DNA of 64,000 nt from Campylobacter avium LMG 24591 (GCF_002238335.1 NZ_CP022347.1:1116001-1180000); one strand, 5' to 3'; positions 1-11,338 are shown, numbered from the stretch's first letter. The notes: generated by a model not told the origin, from the sequence alone. Translations and numbers: made by a program.

Positions 1-2110
1 TTAGTTGATTGTGAAATGTCAAGCCCTTTATATAGGTTTTTTCTAAAACTATGCTTCCATTAAAATCCCTGGTGCTGCTGCCCTCTATATTTAGCGAGAA
101 TTTGCCGTCTTTAACAACATCTTTTGAGAAAAACTCATTAACAATTTTATCGTTAATATTTTTTGCTTGCAACAAAAGCTTATTTTTTCCTTTGTAAAAA
201 TCAAAACTAGACGCATTTTTGCTAGCATTAATCCTCATAAGATCGCCATTTACACTAGCAAAAAGCTTATCAAATTTCAAACTTTTATTAAAATCAGCAA
301 GAATAAGACCTAGGTTATTAGCATTTAAGTTTATATTTAAGTTATTATTAAAAGCAGAATTTAAATTTTCTACATCCTTTAAAACAAAATTTATATCTTT
401 TAGCTGCAAAGATAAGTTCTTATCATATAAATCAAGCTCTATATTTTTCTTATCGTTGCGTATTTTCATACCTTTTGGGCTTTTTTCTATGTAAAAATTA
501 TCTTTTATTGTGTTGCTTGAATTTAGCTCTATAAAATCATTTGTAAAAACGCTATCTTTAAGACTTACACTAAAATTATTAAAATCTTGACTTTTAAGAT
601 GTAAAAGACCTATTTTGCTTACATTTAAATCCTGCATTATGGGCGAGTATTTTTTAAATTTAAGTATATTTTTGCTGTAAAACTCAATCCCCTTGCTTAA
701 ATTTAAATCAAGGTCCCATTCCTTAATACCAAGCATTAAATCATTTGAAAAATCAAGATTAATGCTTACATTTTCATCCATTAAATCAAGCAAATTATCA
801 AAATGAAGCCTGTTAATATAGGTATTAAAAGTACCTGATTTAGAGGCTAAATTTATATTAGAATTAAAATTAGCATTCAAAAAAGAATTAAAAACCGCAA
901 AGGATTTTAATTTTAAATTTGTATTATCTAGCACAACAGTGCCTTCTTTTACAAAGAAATCAGCTAAGGTGCTTTGGACATTTTTTAACTCAAAAACACC
1001 CTTAAAATCATTTTTATACTTTGCTTGAAAAGGAATATTTATACTTAAATCACTCTTTACAAAGCCCGATTTTTGAGAAAGAGGCAAAGAAATTTTGTAG
1101 CTGTTTAAAAGCTTATGCACCTTTGAATCTAGGCTCAAGTCATTAGAAAGAAGTCTTATATTTATGCCTATTTTCTTAGGATTTGCTATATCATAAATAT
1201 AAACCTTGCTTTTGCTTATATCTTTTCCTGCAAAATATGCTTTCTCAAAGTAAAAATCAAGCTTTTCCTTACTTAAATTTAAATCAAGCTTTGGTATGAA
1301 AATTTCATCAACACCGTCATTTAAAAGCAAAGTCAAATCATTTGCCACACCAAAACCGCTAAGCTCTTTGATCTCAAATGCCTTAAAAAGCTTTCTTTGC
1401 ATTTTTAATGTAAACTCATCTATATAGTAATTCTTAGGCACAGCCTTTTTGCCAAGCCAAAGAAGTAAATCCTCATCAAGCTCTATATTTTTTGAGACTA
1501 AATCAAATACATCTTTTATATCACTTGCATTTATATCTTTTAAATTCACAAAAATATTATTATCATCAAAACTTGTGTTAAAATCAAGCTTTATGCTCTC
1601 AGACAGCAAAGAACCATTAATGTCGTATAAATTTTCATCCGTATTTATGTACAAAAACGCATTTAAGCTAGCGTTTAGTTCTGTGATATTAGCTTCTTTG
1701 ATGTAGGCTAGGATGTTGTTATCTATCTTACTTACATCAAGCTTTAGCGAGAGTTTTTCATTTTCTAGCAAAATTTCACTTCGTTTAAATACAATCTTGA
1801 AATTCTCATTTGCTATCTTAAAATTATCAACCGAAAATTCTTGCAAGAACAAAAAGGCATTTTCAAGCTCTTTCATGTAAGATAAAAGCACTTTTGCAAA
1901 GCTCTCATTGCTTGTATTATTGCCAAAGTCCAAAATGTTGATTTTTTTTGCCCTTATTATAAGTCTCTTATCTAATTTTATATATAATTCTTGCACAGAG
2001 AATTTTTTACTCTCAAAAGAAGATATGTTAAAACCAATTTTAAGCGTTATAAAAGGAATTATAAAGACTATGAAAAACACAATGCTAAGATATATGAGTT
2101 TTTTTTTCAT
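1..2110 (-). CDS. AsmA/YhdP-like envelope protein (3' end beyond window)
   Basis: The minus-strand frame is open from an ATG at 2110 to the window edge, so the C-terminus is missing; about 703 codons are visible. It begins with a short basic stretch and one hydrophobic segment (about residues 5-23), followed by a long beta-rich, Asn/Asp/Leu/Lys-rich region with no Cys clusters or enzymatic motif. This matches the AsmA/YhdP/TamB type of inner-membrane-anchored periplasmic proteins thought to help move phospholipid to the outer membrane. An AAGGAG lies 13 bases upstream of the ATG. The first 41 bases overlap the 5' end of the divergent mltG. Family assignment is by composition and architecture only; the exact subfamily is uncertain. 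Confidence 0.6.
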   Translation of the reverse strand, partial: MKKKLIYLSIVFFIVFIIPFITLKIGFNISSFESKKFSVQELYIKLDKRLIIRAKKINILDFGNNTSNESFAKVLLSYMKELENAFLFLQEFSVDNFKIANENFKIVFKRSEILLENEKLSLKLDVSKIDNNILAYIKEANITELNASLNAFLYINTDENLYDINGSLLSESIKLDFNTSFDDNNIFVNLKDINASDIKDVFDLVSKNIELDEDLLLWLGKKAVPKNYYIDEFTLKMQRKLFKAFEIKELSGFGVANDLTLLLNDGVDEIFIPKLDLNLSKEKLDFYFEKAYFAGKDISKSKVYIYDIANPKKIGINIRLLSNDLSLDSKVHKLLNSYKISLPLSQKSGFVKSDLSINIPFQAKYKNDFKGVFELKNVQSTLADFFVKEGTVVLDNTNLKLKSFAVFNSFLNANFNSNINLASKSGTFNTYINRLHFDNLLDLMDENVSINLDFSNDLMLGIKEWDLDLNLSKGIEFYSKNILKFKKYSPIMQDLNVSKIGLLHLKSQDFNNFSVSLKDSVFTNDFIELNSSNTIKDNFYIEKSPKGMKIRNDKKNIELDLYDKNLSLQLKDINFVLKDVENLNSAFNNNLNINLNANNLGLILADFNKSLKFDKLFASVNGDLMRINASKNASSFDFYKGKNKLLLQAKNINDKIVNEFFSKDVVKDGKFSLNIEGSSTRDFNGSIVLEKTYIKGLTFHNQL
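1983..1988 (+). promoter_or_regulatory. Candidate -10 box for mltG
   Basis: A perfect TATAAT sits about 80 bases upstream of the mltG ATG, inside the coding region of the divergent AsmA-like gene. Because the two 5' ends overlap, an mltG promoter must lie within that gene, and this is the best match seen. No -35 is expected in Campylobacter sigma70 promoters. Confidence 0.35.
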
Positions 2111-3023
2111 CTTAGTTGAAGTTCTCCTTATACTTATGATAGGGCTTTTTTATTATCTACTAATGCCGATTAAAACAAGTTCAGTAGTGTATCTGCCTCA
2201 GGGTTCTGTTAGTAAAATTATAGCTGATTTAAACACAAATAATAATAAAATGAGCAAAATTGATGAACTTACTTTAAGATTGCTTGGACATCCTCAGGCT
2301 GGCTGGATTAATATAGGCAAAGAAAATTTAAGCAAAATAGACTTTTTATACAAGCTAACAGTTGCTAAAGCAGCACTTGAAAGCATTACTTTAATACCTG
2401 GAGAAACAACTGTAGTGTTTTTAGACCAAATTTCAAAACAGTTGAATTTAAGCAAAGAGAAACTTTTAAGCGAATATGAAAAACAAGCCAGATATAAAGA
2501 AGGCATGTTGTATCCTGAAACATATAAAATTCCAAAAGGAATAAATGAGGAATTACTTATAAAACTACTACTACAACACAGTCAAAATGCTTTTAAAACA
2601 GCTTCCACTAAGTTCTTTGGCGATTATAATGAAAAAAAATGGCATGATTATGTAATCATAGCTTCTGTGATACAAAAAGAAGCTGCAAACAACGAGGAAA
2701 TGCCAATAGTTGCTTCGGTCATTTATAACAGACTAAGAATAGGCATGAAGCTTCAAATGGACGGCACTTTAAACTACGGAGAATACTCTCACACAAAGAT
2801 TACTCCGCAAAGAATTAGGGAGGATGAAAGCTCATATAATACATACAAACACGAGGGCTTGCCAGCTGAGGCTGTGTGCAATGTCTCACTAAATGCTATA
2901 AAAGCTGCGATTTTTCCTGCAAAGAGTGATTATTTGTATTTTATGAGGGATAAAAGCACGGGGCAACATATCTTTACAACAAATATCAATGACCACAACA
3001 AAGCTGTTGCGGCACAAAGATAA
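2070..3023 (+). CDS. mltG: Endolytic murein transglycosylase MltG
   Basis: A 317-residue inner-membrane protein of the YceG/MltG family, which cleaves nascent glycan strands and sets their length. The start chosen is the ATG at 2070, which leaves a short N-terminal tail and one transmembrane helix (about residues 8-30). Starting further upstream would add 54 residues with no family counterpart. The core motif ASVIQKEA carries the catalytic Glu, followed by the conserved VASVIYNRL and LQMDGT segments and the PAEAVCNVSLNAIKAA region typical of the family C-terminus. Length is normal. The gene overlaps the divergent AsmA-like gene by 41 bases at its 5' end, and its stop codon abuts the stop of the convergent hydrogenase-like gene. 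Confidence 0.9.
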   Translation: MKNTMLRYMSFFFILVEVLLILMIGLFYYLLMPIKTSSVVYLPQGSVSKIIADLNTNNNKMSKIDELTLRLLGHPQAGWINIGKENLSKIDFLYKLTVAKAALESITLIPGETTVVFLDQISKQLNLSKEKLLSEYEKQARYKEGMLYPETYKIPKGINEELLIKLLLQHSQNAFKTASTKFFGDYNEKKWHDYVIIASVIQKEAANNEEMPIVASVIYNRLRIGMKLQMDGTLNYGEYSHTKITPQRIREDESSYNTYKHEGLPAEAVCNVSLNAIKAAIFPAKSDYLYFMRDKSTGQHIFTTNINDHNKAVAAQR

Positions 3024-4652
3024 TTAAAAATAACTATATAAAAAAGGATGCTTGTAATCAGAATTTACAAACAAGGCCTTGCTTTTATTAGTATTTTTAA
3101 CAAAATACAGCAAGGCTTCGTTTAAATTCTTAAAAAGCTCCTTTGAAGCTGAAAAGGCTAAAGCTTCTAAATCAAGCCCTCCACAAAGATAGATAAGCGG
3201 CATACGCATAGACTTTGATATATCAAGCTTTGCTTCGTTTTCTTTGCAGCTAAGCTTCATATCAAAAGGACTTGCGTGCTTAAATTTATAACTAGCACCG
3301 GCCTCTAAAAAGTCCCTGGCACTTTGCAATTTCTCCCCTTTTGCAAGCACATATATATAAGAAAAGAAATCAAAGATATTAGAACTAGGCCTTGACTCCT
3401 CGTCAAAATTTTCCTCTATATAAGTGTAATTTTTAGGAAATTCTTTCTTGTAAGTTTCTAGCAATGAAGCACCCATTTTATTTTTAGCTATGCTTTGAAG
3501 TATCAATTTTACATTACTTTCAAAGCTCAAATTCAAAAGATTTAAGGCTTGATTTTCGCTTTTATTTAGAATTTGTAAGCTATCATTTATGCTAAGCAAG
3601 ATATTTGTATCGTTTAGCTCGCTATCTTCTTTCATGGTGCTAATGTTTAAAGAATTAAAAGAATAATCCTTATAAGCTGCTTTGTTACTCATAGCAAGTT
3701 CGTAAAATCCAAAATCGTCCCAAAAATTTGGCTCACAACAAGCCATACATCCGTGTCCTGCTTGCACAGGCCAAGAAGTTTTGGAATTAAATTTAACCTT
3801 AGGGCAGTTATTGTAGGTATAAGGCCCCTTGCAACCTACCTTAAAAAGACAGGCGCCATTTTTAGCCAAATCATCATCAAATTTTTGTGCAAAAATTCCA
3901 CTTTCAAATTTGGCCTTTCTTTCGCACATATCGTGCAAACACTTGCCATAAGCCCATTTAGGCCTGTTGTTTTCATCTAAATTTGGCTCTACTCTAAACA
4001 AGGCATAAAAGGCTAAATTTGCTACTATGTTTATATCACTTGGCGGGCAGCCGGGTACATTTACTACTTTATTGCTTAAAACTTCTGAAATACCGCAGCA
4101 TTTGCTAGGATTTGGCATGGCAGCTTGCACTCCACCATAACTAGAACAAGTTCCCATAGCAAAGACGGCTTTTGCCTTTTTTGCAAGTCTTTGAAGCAAG
4201 TCATAAGCACTTTCTGCATGTGCTCCTATGGTTAAAAAATAAGTATCAATAGCAGCTACCCCACCCTCAACCGCTAAAACAAAATCCTCATTAGAATCTA
4301 GCATATCTTCTATACACTCATCTGCTTGCCAGCCGGCAGCACACATGATTGTTTCGTGATAATTAAGAGAGATAAAATCAAAGACAAGATTAGCAAAATC
4401 AGGCCTATCTGTTCTAAAAAAGCTTTCAGAACACCCCGTACATTCAGCTAGATGAAGCCATATAACATTTAGCTTTGGAGTGATTTCAAACGCTCTTTTA
4501 GCTATAGGCAAAAAGTCATTTGGCAAGCTTAAGAGCTTTAATAAATTTTGAACATAAGTCTCATCTATCTGTCTAGCTTCTTTTTTGTCTGAGCTTTCAA
4601 ACTCAGCAACTCTTTTTTCTAATATAGCCTTTAAATCATCATTGCTTAACAT
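3024..4652 (-). CDS. hydA2: NiFe-hydrogenase small-subunit-like protein (HydA2-type)
   Basis: A 542-residue protein. About residues 60-345 match the iron-sulfur small subunit of NiFe hydrogenases: ECTGCSES (Cys71, Cys74), GTCSSYGG, VPGCPPSDINI, then a Cys-rich stretch ending GHGCMACCEPNFWD that would bind the medial and distal clusters. There is no twin-arginine signal peptide, so unlike the exported HydA it should stay in the cytoplasm. About 190 C-terminal residues have no recognised domain. No large subunit or maturation gene is nearby. C. jejuni has a similar stand-alone gene annotated hydA2. Start chosen at 4652 (MLSNDD) because AAAGG lies about 8 bases upstream; an earlier in-frame start would add 19 residues. 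Redox role inferred, partner unknown. Confidence 0.8.
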   Translation of the reverse strand: MLSNDDLKAILEKRVAEFESSDKKEARQIDETYVQNLLKLLSLPNDFLPIAKRAFEITPKLNVIWLHLAECTGCSESFFRTDRPDFANLVFDFISLNYHETIMCAAGWQADECIEDMLDSNEDFVLAVEGGVAAIDTYFLTIGAHAESAYDLLQRLAKKAKAVFAMGTCSSYGGVQAAMPNPSKCCGISEVLSNKVVNVPGCPPSDINIVANLAFYALFRVEPNLDENNRPKWAYGKCLHDMCERKAKFESGIFAQKFDDDLAKNGACLFKVGCKGPYTYNNCPKVKFNSKTSWPVQAGHGCMACCEPNFWDDFGFYELAMSNKAAYKDYSFNSLNISTMKEDSELNDTNILLSINDSLQILNKSENQALNLLNLSFESNVKLILQSIAKNKMGASLLETYKKEFPKNYTYIEENFDEESRPSSNIFDFFSYIYVLAKGEKLQSARDFLEAGASYKFKHASPFDMKLSCKENEAKLDISKSMRMPLIYLCGGLDLEALAFSASKELFKNLNEALLYFVKNTNKSKALFVNSDYKHPFLYSYF

Positions 4653-4679
4653 CTCGTAGCCTTTCTTTAAAGATAAGGT

Positions 4680-4685
4680 ATTGTA
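4680..4685 (-). promoter_or_regulatory. Candidate -10 box for the hydA2-like gene
   Basis: On the minus strand TACAAT occurs 27 bases upstream of the chosen ATG, in a T-rich context. This supports the start at 4652, because a start at 4709 would lie upstream of it. No other conserved signal is seen in the 188-base gap to pyrC2. Confidence 0.35.
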
Positions 4686-4840
4686 ACATTTTTTTTCAAC
4701 AACAATCAAAATTTAGCACAATAAAAATTTTTTTTAGTAACTAGACTTAACAATAAAATCAAATACCAAAAATATTTTTGTTTAAAAATTCGCATTGGCA
4801 AATAAGTAATTTCAAACTTAAAAAGTGAAAAAACAAGAAG

Positions 4841-6019
4841 TTAATTCACAGGTGAACCTTTTACATAATGAGCCTTTATATTGCCAAAAAGTTCATCTTT
4901 AGAGTATAAAGAATTTGCTTTTGTAGCAATTTTTTCATTCTCATCAAGCAAGATAAAATTTGCTTCTTTGTTTATAGCTATTTCACCGCAGTTTAAGCCA
5001 AGTAACTTAGCTGCATTAAGTGAGGTATAAGTACAAAGCTCACGCCAAGAAAGTAAATTTTCTTTTATAAAAAAAGTGTTGCAAAGTGCTACATACTCGC
5101 TTATGCTATGCACTCCAAAGGCTGCCTCATAAAAGGCTAAATCTTTTAAATGCAAGGATTTTGGGCTGTGAAATGAGCTTAAAAAACTTATCTTACCCTC
5201 TTTTAAAGCTTGTCTTAAAAGTCTTACATCATCTTTTGTGCGAAGGGGCGGCAAAAGCTTTGCATAAGTGTTAAAATTCTCACAAGCACTTTCATCTTTT
5301 AGTAGATTATGTATGCTTACAAGCTTTAAATCCTCTTTTTCTAAGAGCTCTAAAGACTTGGCAAGACTTAAGCTTTCAAAGACTATGTTTATGCCGTAAA
5401 ATTTAGCTATCTCTTTCATCTTAGCCACCTCGCTAAGCTCACAGATAGCACTTATGCCAGATAAGCCTAGGCTAAAGCTTAACTCGCCGTCATTCATCAC
5501 GCCATTATCATCAAAATTCTCATCATAGCAAGAGACAAACAAAGGCACATTTTTCATCAAGGCATAATTCATAGCCTGTTTTATAGCATAAGCATTTTGC
5601 GAACTCTTAAGCTCTAAAGCCTTTACGCCATTATTTACAAGGCTTGAAACATTTTTAAGCTTAGATTCATCATCGAGCACACAAGCAGAGGCAAATACAT
5701 CCAAATTTAAACTATCAAGCACTTGCTTAAGCAAATCAAAGCTGTTTTCATCGTAATTCATCTTATCTCTAAGTAAGATAGCACTAAGCCCACCTTGCAA
5801 ACACTCGCTTTGTAAAAGCCTTAAATTCTCAAGGCTAAAACTATCATTTTTTAAATTTACATTCAAATCCACAAAAGAAGGTAGCAAGGTAAGATTTTTT
5901 GCATCAAAAATCTGGCTAGAGTGTGATGATATGTTTTTTGAAATTTCAACTATATGCTCGTTTTCAATCCTTAAATCCAAGCTTTCTTCGCCATAAATCC
6001 TAGCATTTTTAATCAGCAT
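4841..6019 (-). CDS. pyrC2: Dihydroorotase-like protein lacking metal ligands
   Basis: A 392-residue homologue of type I dihydroorotase (amidohydrolase fold), the third enzyme of pyrimidine synthesis. The fold is recognisable: LPSFVDLNVNL at about residues 47-56 matches the metal-site strand, and LLPPLRTKDDVRLL matches the conserved NPPLR region. The residues that make it an enzyme are missing. The HxH pair is Asn53-Val-Asn55, and the usual DHAPH segment reads SFHSPK. It is last in the atpB-gatB-gpsA operon and overlaps gpsA by 11 bases. By analogy with the inactive PyrC' of Pseudomonas, it may support assembly of aspartate transcarbamoylase; that role is inference. A separate active dihydroorotase elsewhere would be expected. 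Confidence 0.85.
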   Translation of the reverse strand: MLIKNARIYGEESLDLRIENEHIVEISKNISSHSSQIFDAKNLTLLPSFVDLNVNLKNDSFSLENLRLLQSECLQGGLSAILLRDKMNYDENSFDLLKQVLDSLNLDVFASACVLDDESKLKNVSSLVNNGVKALELKSSQNAYAIKQAMNYALMKNVPLFVSCYDENFDDNGVMNDGELSFSLGLSGISAICELSEVAKMKEIAKFYGINIVFESLSLAKSLELLEKEDLKLVSIHNLLKDESACENFNTYAKLLPPLRTKDDVRLLRQALKEGKISFLSSFHSPKSLHLKDLAFYEAAFGVHSISEYVALCNTFFIKENLLSWRELCTYTSLNAAKLLGLNCGEIAINKEANFILLDENEKIATKANSLYSKDELFGNIKAHYVKGSPVN

Positions 6020-6908
6020 TGCCCCGCCTTAGTAAGTCTTTTAAAGAGTGTTTTACATCTTTACCTTGCAAGATTAAGACAATCTCATTAACGATGGGCG
6101 TATAAATTTGTTCTTTACTCGCAAGTTCTTTTATAGCAAAAGCAGTTTTCACGCCCTCTGCCACCTCTTTTAGCTCAAGTAAAATTTCATCTAAGTTTTT
6201 ACCCTCTGCTAACATAAAGCCTACTCTATAATTTCTTGAAAGAGCCGATGAGGCGCTTAAAAAAAGGTCCCCAGCTCCGCTTAAACCCAAAAAAGTCTCA
6301 TCATCTGCACCAAAAGCCTTGCCAAAGCGGTGCATTTCCACAAGACCTCTAGCCATCAAAGAAGCCCTTGCATTGTTTCCAAGCCTTAAACCATCGCTGA
6401 TACCGCAAGCTATGGCTAGGACATTTTTATAAGCTCCGCAAATTTCAGCTCCTCTTACATCTGTGTTTGTGTAGGTTTTTATATAGCTTGGGAAAAAATT
6501 TGAAAAGTCCTTAGCTAACTTTTCATCAAAGGCACTCAAAACAAGGGCACAGGGCAGCTTTTTCATAACCTCACTAGCAAAGGATGGACCACTTAAAACG
6601 CAAAGCTGTTCTTTTGAAATGAAATTTAAGAAAAGTTCATCTAAGAATTTAAGATTTGCGTAATCAACACCTTTTGAGGCTAATAAAATCTTTTGTCCAT
6701 TGTTTTTGAAATTTAACTTAAGCCATTCATAAATTCCTTGTGTGCTAAGCGCAAAGACTAAAAATTCTTTTTCTAAGGCCTCATCAATGCTTATGAAATT
6801 TTCAATATCTCTTTTATTTATAGAGCTTATAAAGGGCTTGTGATTTTCACTAAAGGCGTGATAAAGCGCACAGCCCCATTTTCCAGCTCCTATAACTGCG
6901 ATACTCAT
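6009..6908 (-). CDS. gpsA: Glycerol-3-phosphate dehydrogenase [NAD(P)+]
   Basis: A 299-residue cytoplasmic enzyme that reduces dihydroxyacetone phosphate to sn-glycerol-3-phosphate for phospholipid synthesis. The N-terminal Rossmann motif GAGKWGCAL, the substrate-domain signature GAYKNVLAIACGISDGL (with the catalytic Lys) and GLSGAGDL are all present. The ATG at 6908 shares its A with the gatB stop (TGATG), so translation is coupled; a TTG one codon earlier is also possible. Normal length, slightly short relative to enterobacterial GpsA. Confidence 0.95.
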   Translation of the reverse strand: MSIAVIGAGKWGCALYHAFSENHKPFISSINKRDIENFISIDEALEKEFLVFALSTQGIYEWLKLNFKNNGQKILLASKGVDYANLKFLDELFLNFISKEQLCVLSGPSFASEVMKKLPCALVLSAFDEKLAKDFSNFFPSYIKTYTNTDVRGAEICGAYKNVLAIACGISDGLRLGNNARASLMARGLVEMHRFGKAFGADDETFLGLSGAGDLFLSASSALSRNYRVGFMLAEGKNLDEILLELKEVAEGVKTAFAIKELASKEQIYTPIVNEIVLILQGKDVKHSLKDLLRRGNAD

Positions 6909-8329
6909 CAAGAAAGCTTTGCTTTTAAGAGCTCATTTACCTTAGCAGGATTAAAAGCACCCTTGCCCTCTTTCATAACCTGTCCCACAAAAAAACCAAA
7001 GAGCTTATCCTTACCAGACTTATACTCAGCTACCTTGTCTGCATTCTTACTTAGAATTTCATCTATGATTTTTTCTATAGCACCATCATCGCTAACCTGC
7101 TTTAAACCAAGTTTTTCAATAGCCTCATCAACCTCAACATCAGTATTTTCAAAGATATAAGCTAGAATGTCCTTTGCAGCCTTTGCACTTATAGTACCAT
7201 CCTCTATCCTAAGCAATAAAGAAGCTAATTTTTCAGCACTCACAGGAGAATTTTCTATACTATAATCTGCCTTTAAAAGTCCCATTAACTCGGTGTTTAG
7301 CCAAGTTACACAAAGCTTTGGATTTAAATTTTTAGCAATTAAGCTTTCAAAAAATCTAGCCATTTCCAAAGAAGAGGTTAAAATTTGTGCGTCTGCTTCT
7401 TTTACACCTAAATCTTTTACATATCTTTGTCTTTTTTCATCAGGAAGCTCTGGTAATTTAACATCAAGCATTCCTTTTTCAAGTACAACAGGAAGCAAAT
7501 CAGGGTCTGGAAAATACCTATACTCAGCACTATCTTCCTTACCCCTCATACTCTTTGTTATAAGTTTTGTAGTGTCAAAAAGTCTAGTTTCTTGCACGAC
7601 TTCTTTTTCATAAAGCCCGTCTTGCCAAGCCTCGCTTTGTCTTTGCACCTCGTAATCAATAGCCTTTTGTATAAAGCGAAAGGAATTTAAGTTTTTAATC
7701 TCCACCCTAGTATAAAATTTATCATCATTTTTAGGGCGAATGCTCACATTTACATCACAACGAAAAGAGCCTTCTTGCATATTTGCATCTGAAATATCTA
7801 AAAATCTTATAATGGAGTGTAATTTTTTAAGATAAGCCACAGCCTCATCACTGCTTCTTAAATCAGGCTCAGAAACTATCTCAAGCAAAGGAGTTCCCGC
7901 TCTGTTTAAATCCACCTTTGAAAAAGCACCCTCGTGTATGTTTTTACCAGCATCTTCCTCTAGATGTGCCCTTGTGATACCTATCCTTTTATCCTCTCCG
8001 TTTAAATTTATAAAAAGCTCTCCATTTTCAACTATAGGCACATCAAATTGTGAAATTTGATAAGCCTTTGGTAAATCTGGGTAGAAATAATTTTTTCTAT
8101 TGAAAATGCTTTTCTCATTTATCTTTGCATTTATAGCCTTGCCAAAGGATACAGCCTTTAACACAGCTTCTTTATTTAAGACAGGTAAGGCTCCGGGTAA
8201 GGCCAGGCAGGTAGGGCATACATTGGTATTTGCCTCCTCTCCAAAGGAGGTTTTACAAGCGCAAAAAATCTTACTTTTTGTATTAAGCTGGGTATGAACC
8301 TCAAGTCCTATAACTACTTCAAACATCAT
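6908..8329 (-). CDS. gatB: Aspartyl/glutamyl-tRNA amidotransferase subunit B
   Basis: A 473-residue subunit of GatCAB, which converts mischarged Glu-tRNA(Gln) and Asp-tRNA(Asn) to the correct amidated forms. Recognised from the N-terminal [18 protein letters not shown], the zinc-binding [15 protein letters not shown] region, [15 protein letters not shown], and the C-terminal YqeY-like helical domain ending with [14 protein letters not shown]. Its start overlaps the preceding small gene by four bases (ATGA), and gpsA follows with a one-base overlap. gatA and gatC are not in the window. Confidence 0.97.
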   Translation of the reverse strand: MMFEVVIGLEVHTQLNTKSKIFCACKTSFGEEANTNVCPTCLALPGALPVLNKEAVLKAVSFGKAINAKINEKSIFNRKNYFYPDLPKAYQISQFDVPIVENGELFINLNGEDKRIGITRAHLEEDAGKNIHEGAFSKVDLNRAGTPLLEIVSEPDLRSSDEAVAYLKKLHSIIRFLDISDANMQEGSFRCDVNVSIRPKNDDKFYTRVEIKNLNSFRFIQKAIDYEVQRQSEAWQDGLYEKEVVQETRLFDTTKLITKSMRGKEDSAEYRYFPDPDLLPVVLEKGMLDVKLPELPDEKRQRYVKDLGVKEADAQILTSSLEMARFFESLIAKNLNPKLCVTWLNTELMGLLKADYSIENSPVSAEKLASLLLRIEDGTISAKAAKDILAYIFENTDVEVDEAIEKLGLKQVSDDGAIEKIIDEILSKNADKVAEYKSGKDKLFGFFVGQVMKEGKGAFNPAKVNELLKAKLS

Positions 8330-8526
8330 TTTTCCTTAGATTTTAAACTTTCTTTTAATTCATAATTTTCAAGCAATAAAAAAGAGATTATAAGCATAAA
8401 AAAACCGGGTATAGCCCCTATACAAAGATGAAAGATAGAATTCTCATATATGTTAAAATAATACAGTGCTCCAAAGAGCAAAAAAGCCCAAGAAGCACCC
8501 TTAAGAAATTCTAAAAAATATATCAA
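8326..8526 (-). CDS. Small two-helix membrane protein between atpB and gatB
   Basis: A 66-residue protein with two hydrophobic segments (about residues 9-25 and 33-51) and a charged C-terminal tail ([10 protein letters not shown]). It overlaps atpB and gatB by four bases each, so it is translated as part of this operon. C. jejuni has a short integral membrane protein at the same position after atpB. No functional motif is visible; a role with the F0 sector is possible from location only. Confidence 0.8.
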   Translation of the reverse strand: MIYFLEFLKGASWAFLLFGALYYFNIYENSIFHLCIGAIPGFFMLIISFLLLENYELKESLKSKEK

Positions 8527-9203
8527 TGACCTTCCTCAACCACAGTCGCACCGGCCAAATAAACATAGGTAAGTATCATAAAGATAAAGGATTGTAAAAA
8601 AGCCATAAAGGTAAGTAAAACAAAGGCTGGTAAAGGTGCAACCCAAGGTGCAAGTGCTAAAACAACCGCTAAGAATAAATCATCACCCTTGATATTTCCA
8701 AAAAGACGAAAAGATAGGGATATAACCCTTGATATGTGAGATACTATTTCTATTGGAAACATAAGCGGAGCTATGGCTGGAACTGGACCCATAAAATGTC
8801 CAAAATACTTAAAAAAGCCCTGAGTTCTAATGCCTTCAAAATGATAATATAAAAAAACTACTATAGCCAAAGAAGCTGGCAAATTTAAAGAAGCAGTTGG
8901 AGCGTGAAAGCCCGGGATTATCCCTATAATATTAGAAAAAAATACTATAAAACCTATGGTAGCTACTAAAGGCAGATATTTTCTAGCCGCAGCCTCACTT
9001 CCCATAGTGTCTTTTCCCATACTCAAAATACCATCTAAAAAAGCTTCTGCTAAATTTTGCATACCTCTAGGCACAAGCTGCATAGAAGAAGTGGCTAATT
9101 TTGCAACTATAAGTGCTAATACTATAACTATAGCTAGATGAAAAAAATAAGAAAAAGTGTGACTCGGATCTATCAGGGAGCTAAATAAAAACATATCTTT
9201 CAT
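8523..9203 (-). CDS. atpB: F1F0 ATP synthase subunit a
   Basis: A 226-residue polytopic membrane protein forming the proton half-channels of F0. The [14 protein letters not shown] segment contains the essential Arg that faces the c-ring, and several transmembrane helices are clear. Length is typical for epsilonproteobacteria, whose subunit a is shorter than that of E. coli. The gene stands apart from the other ATP synthase genes, as in C. jejuni, and heads an overlapped operon with gatB, gpsA and the PyrC-like gene. Confidence 0.97.
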   Translation of the reverse strand: MKDMFLFSSLIDPSHTFSYFFHLAIVIVLALIVAKLATSSMQLVPRGMQNLAEAFLDGILSMGKDTMGSEAAARKYLPLVATIGFIVFFSNIIGIIPGFHAPTASLNLPASLAIVVFLYYHFEGIRTQGFFKYFGHFMGPVPAIAPLMFPIEIVSHISRVISLSFRLFGNIKGDDLFLAVVLALAPWVAPLPAFVLLTFMAFLQSFIFMILTYVYLAGATVVEEGH

Positions 9204-9236
9204 TGCTTATCCTCTTGTGTTTATTTTAAAGCCTAA

Positions 9237-9242
9237 ATTTTA
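9237..9242 (-). promoter_or_regulatory. Candidate extended -10 box for the atpB operon
   Basis: On the minus strand TATGCTAAAAT appears about 33 bases before the atpB ATG, with AGAGGATAAGCA as ribosome binding site between them. It resembles the extended -10 style of Campylobacter vegetative promoters. Confidence 0.4.
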
Positions 9243-9312
9243 GCATAATATTGATAAAAAGTGTTAGCAAAATGAAAAAAATGTGAAAGTAAGATAAAAA
9301 ATGATACAAAAG

Positions 9313-9338
9313 AATGCACTGAAATAAATCAGTGCATT
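9313..9338 (-). terminator. Rho-independent terminator after groESL
   Basis: A perfect 10-base inverted repeat AATGCACTGA / TCAGTGCATT with a six-base loop lies ten bases past the groEL stop and is followed on the minus strand by a T-rich stretch. Confidence 0.75.
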
Positions 9339-9347
9339 GGGTGTGGC

Positions 9348-11263
<1,916 letters not shown>

Positions 11264-11305
11264 TTGTGTTCCTTTCGTATAATTTTTTGTTTGTTTTTTA
11301 TATCA

Positions 11306-11326
11306 ACTCTACATTAAATTAAGAGT
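11306..11326. promoter_or_regulatory. Short inverted repeat at groES start site, possible degenerate HrcA operator
   Basis: ACTCT (11306-11310) and AGAGT (11322-11326) form a five-base inverted repeat with an 11-base spacer, about where transcription from the adjacent -10 box would begin. The CIRCE element is TTAGCACTC-N9-GAGTGCTAA, so only the inner ACTC/GAGT bases agree. A degenerate HrcA site is possible but unproven. Confidence 0.3.
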
Positions 11327-11332
11327 AAAAAA

Positions 11333-11338
11333 ATTATA
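11333..11338 (-). promoter_or_regulatory. -10 box of the groESL promoter
   Basis: The minus strand reads TTTGCTATAAT, an extended -10 typical of Campylobacter sigma70 promoters, about 70 bases upstream of groES. It is the best promoter match in the 178-base divergent gap. Confidence 0.55.
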
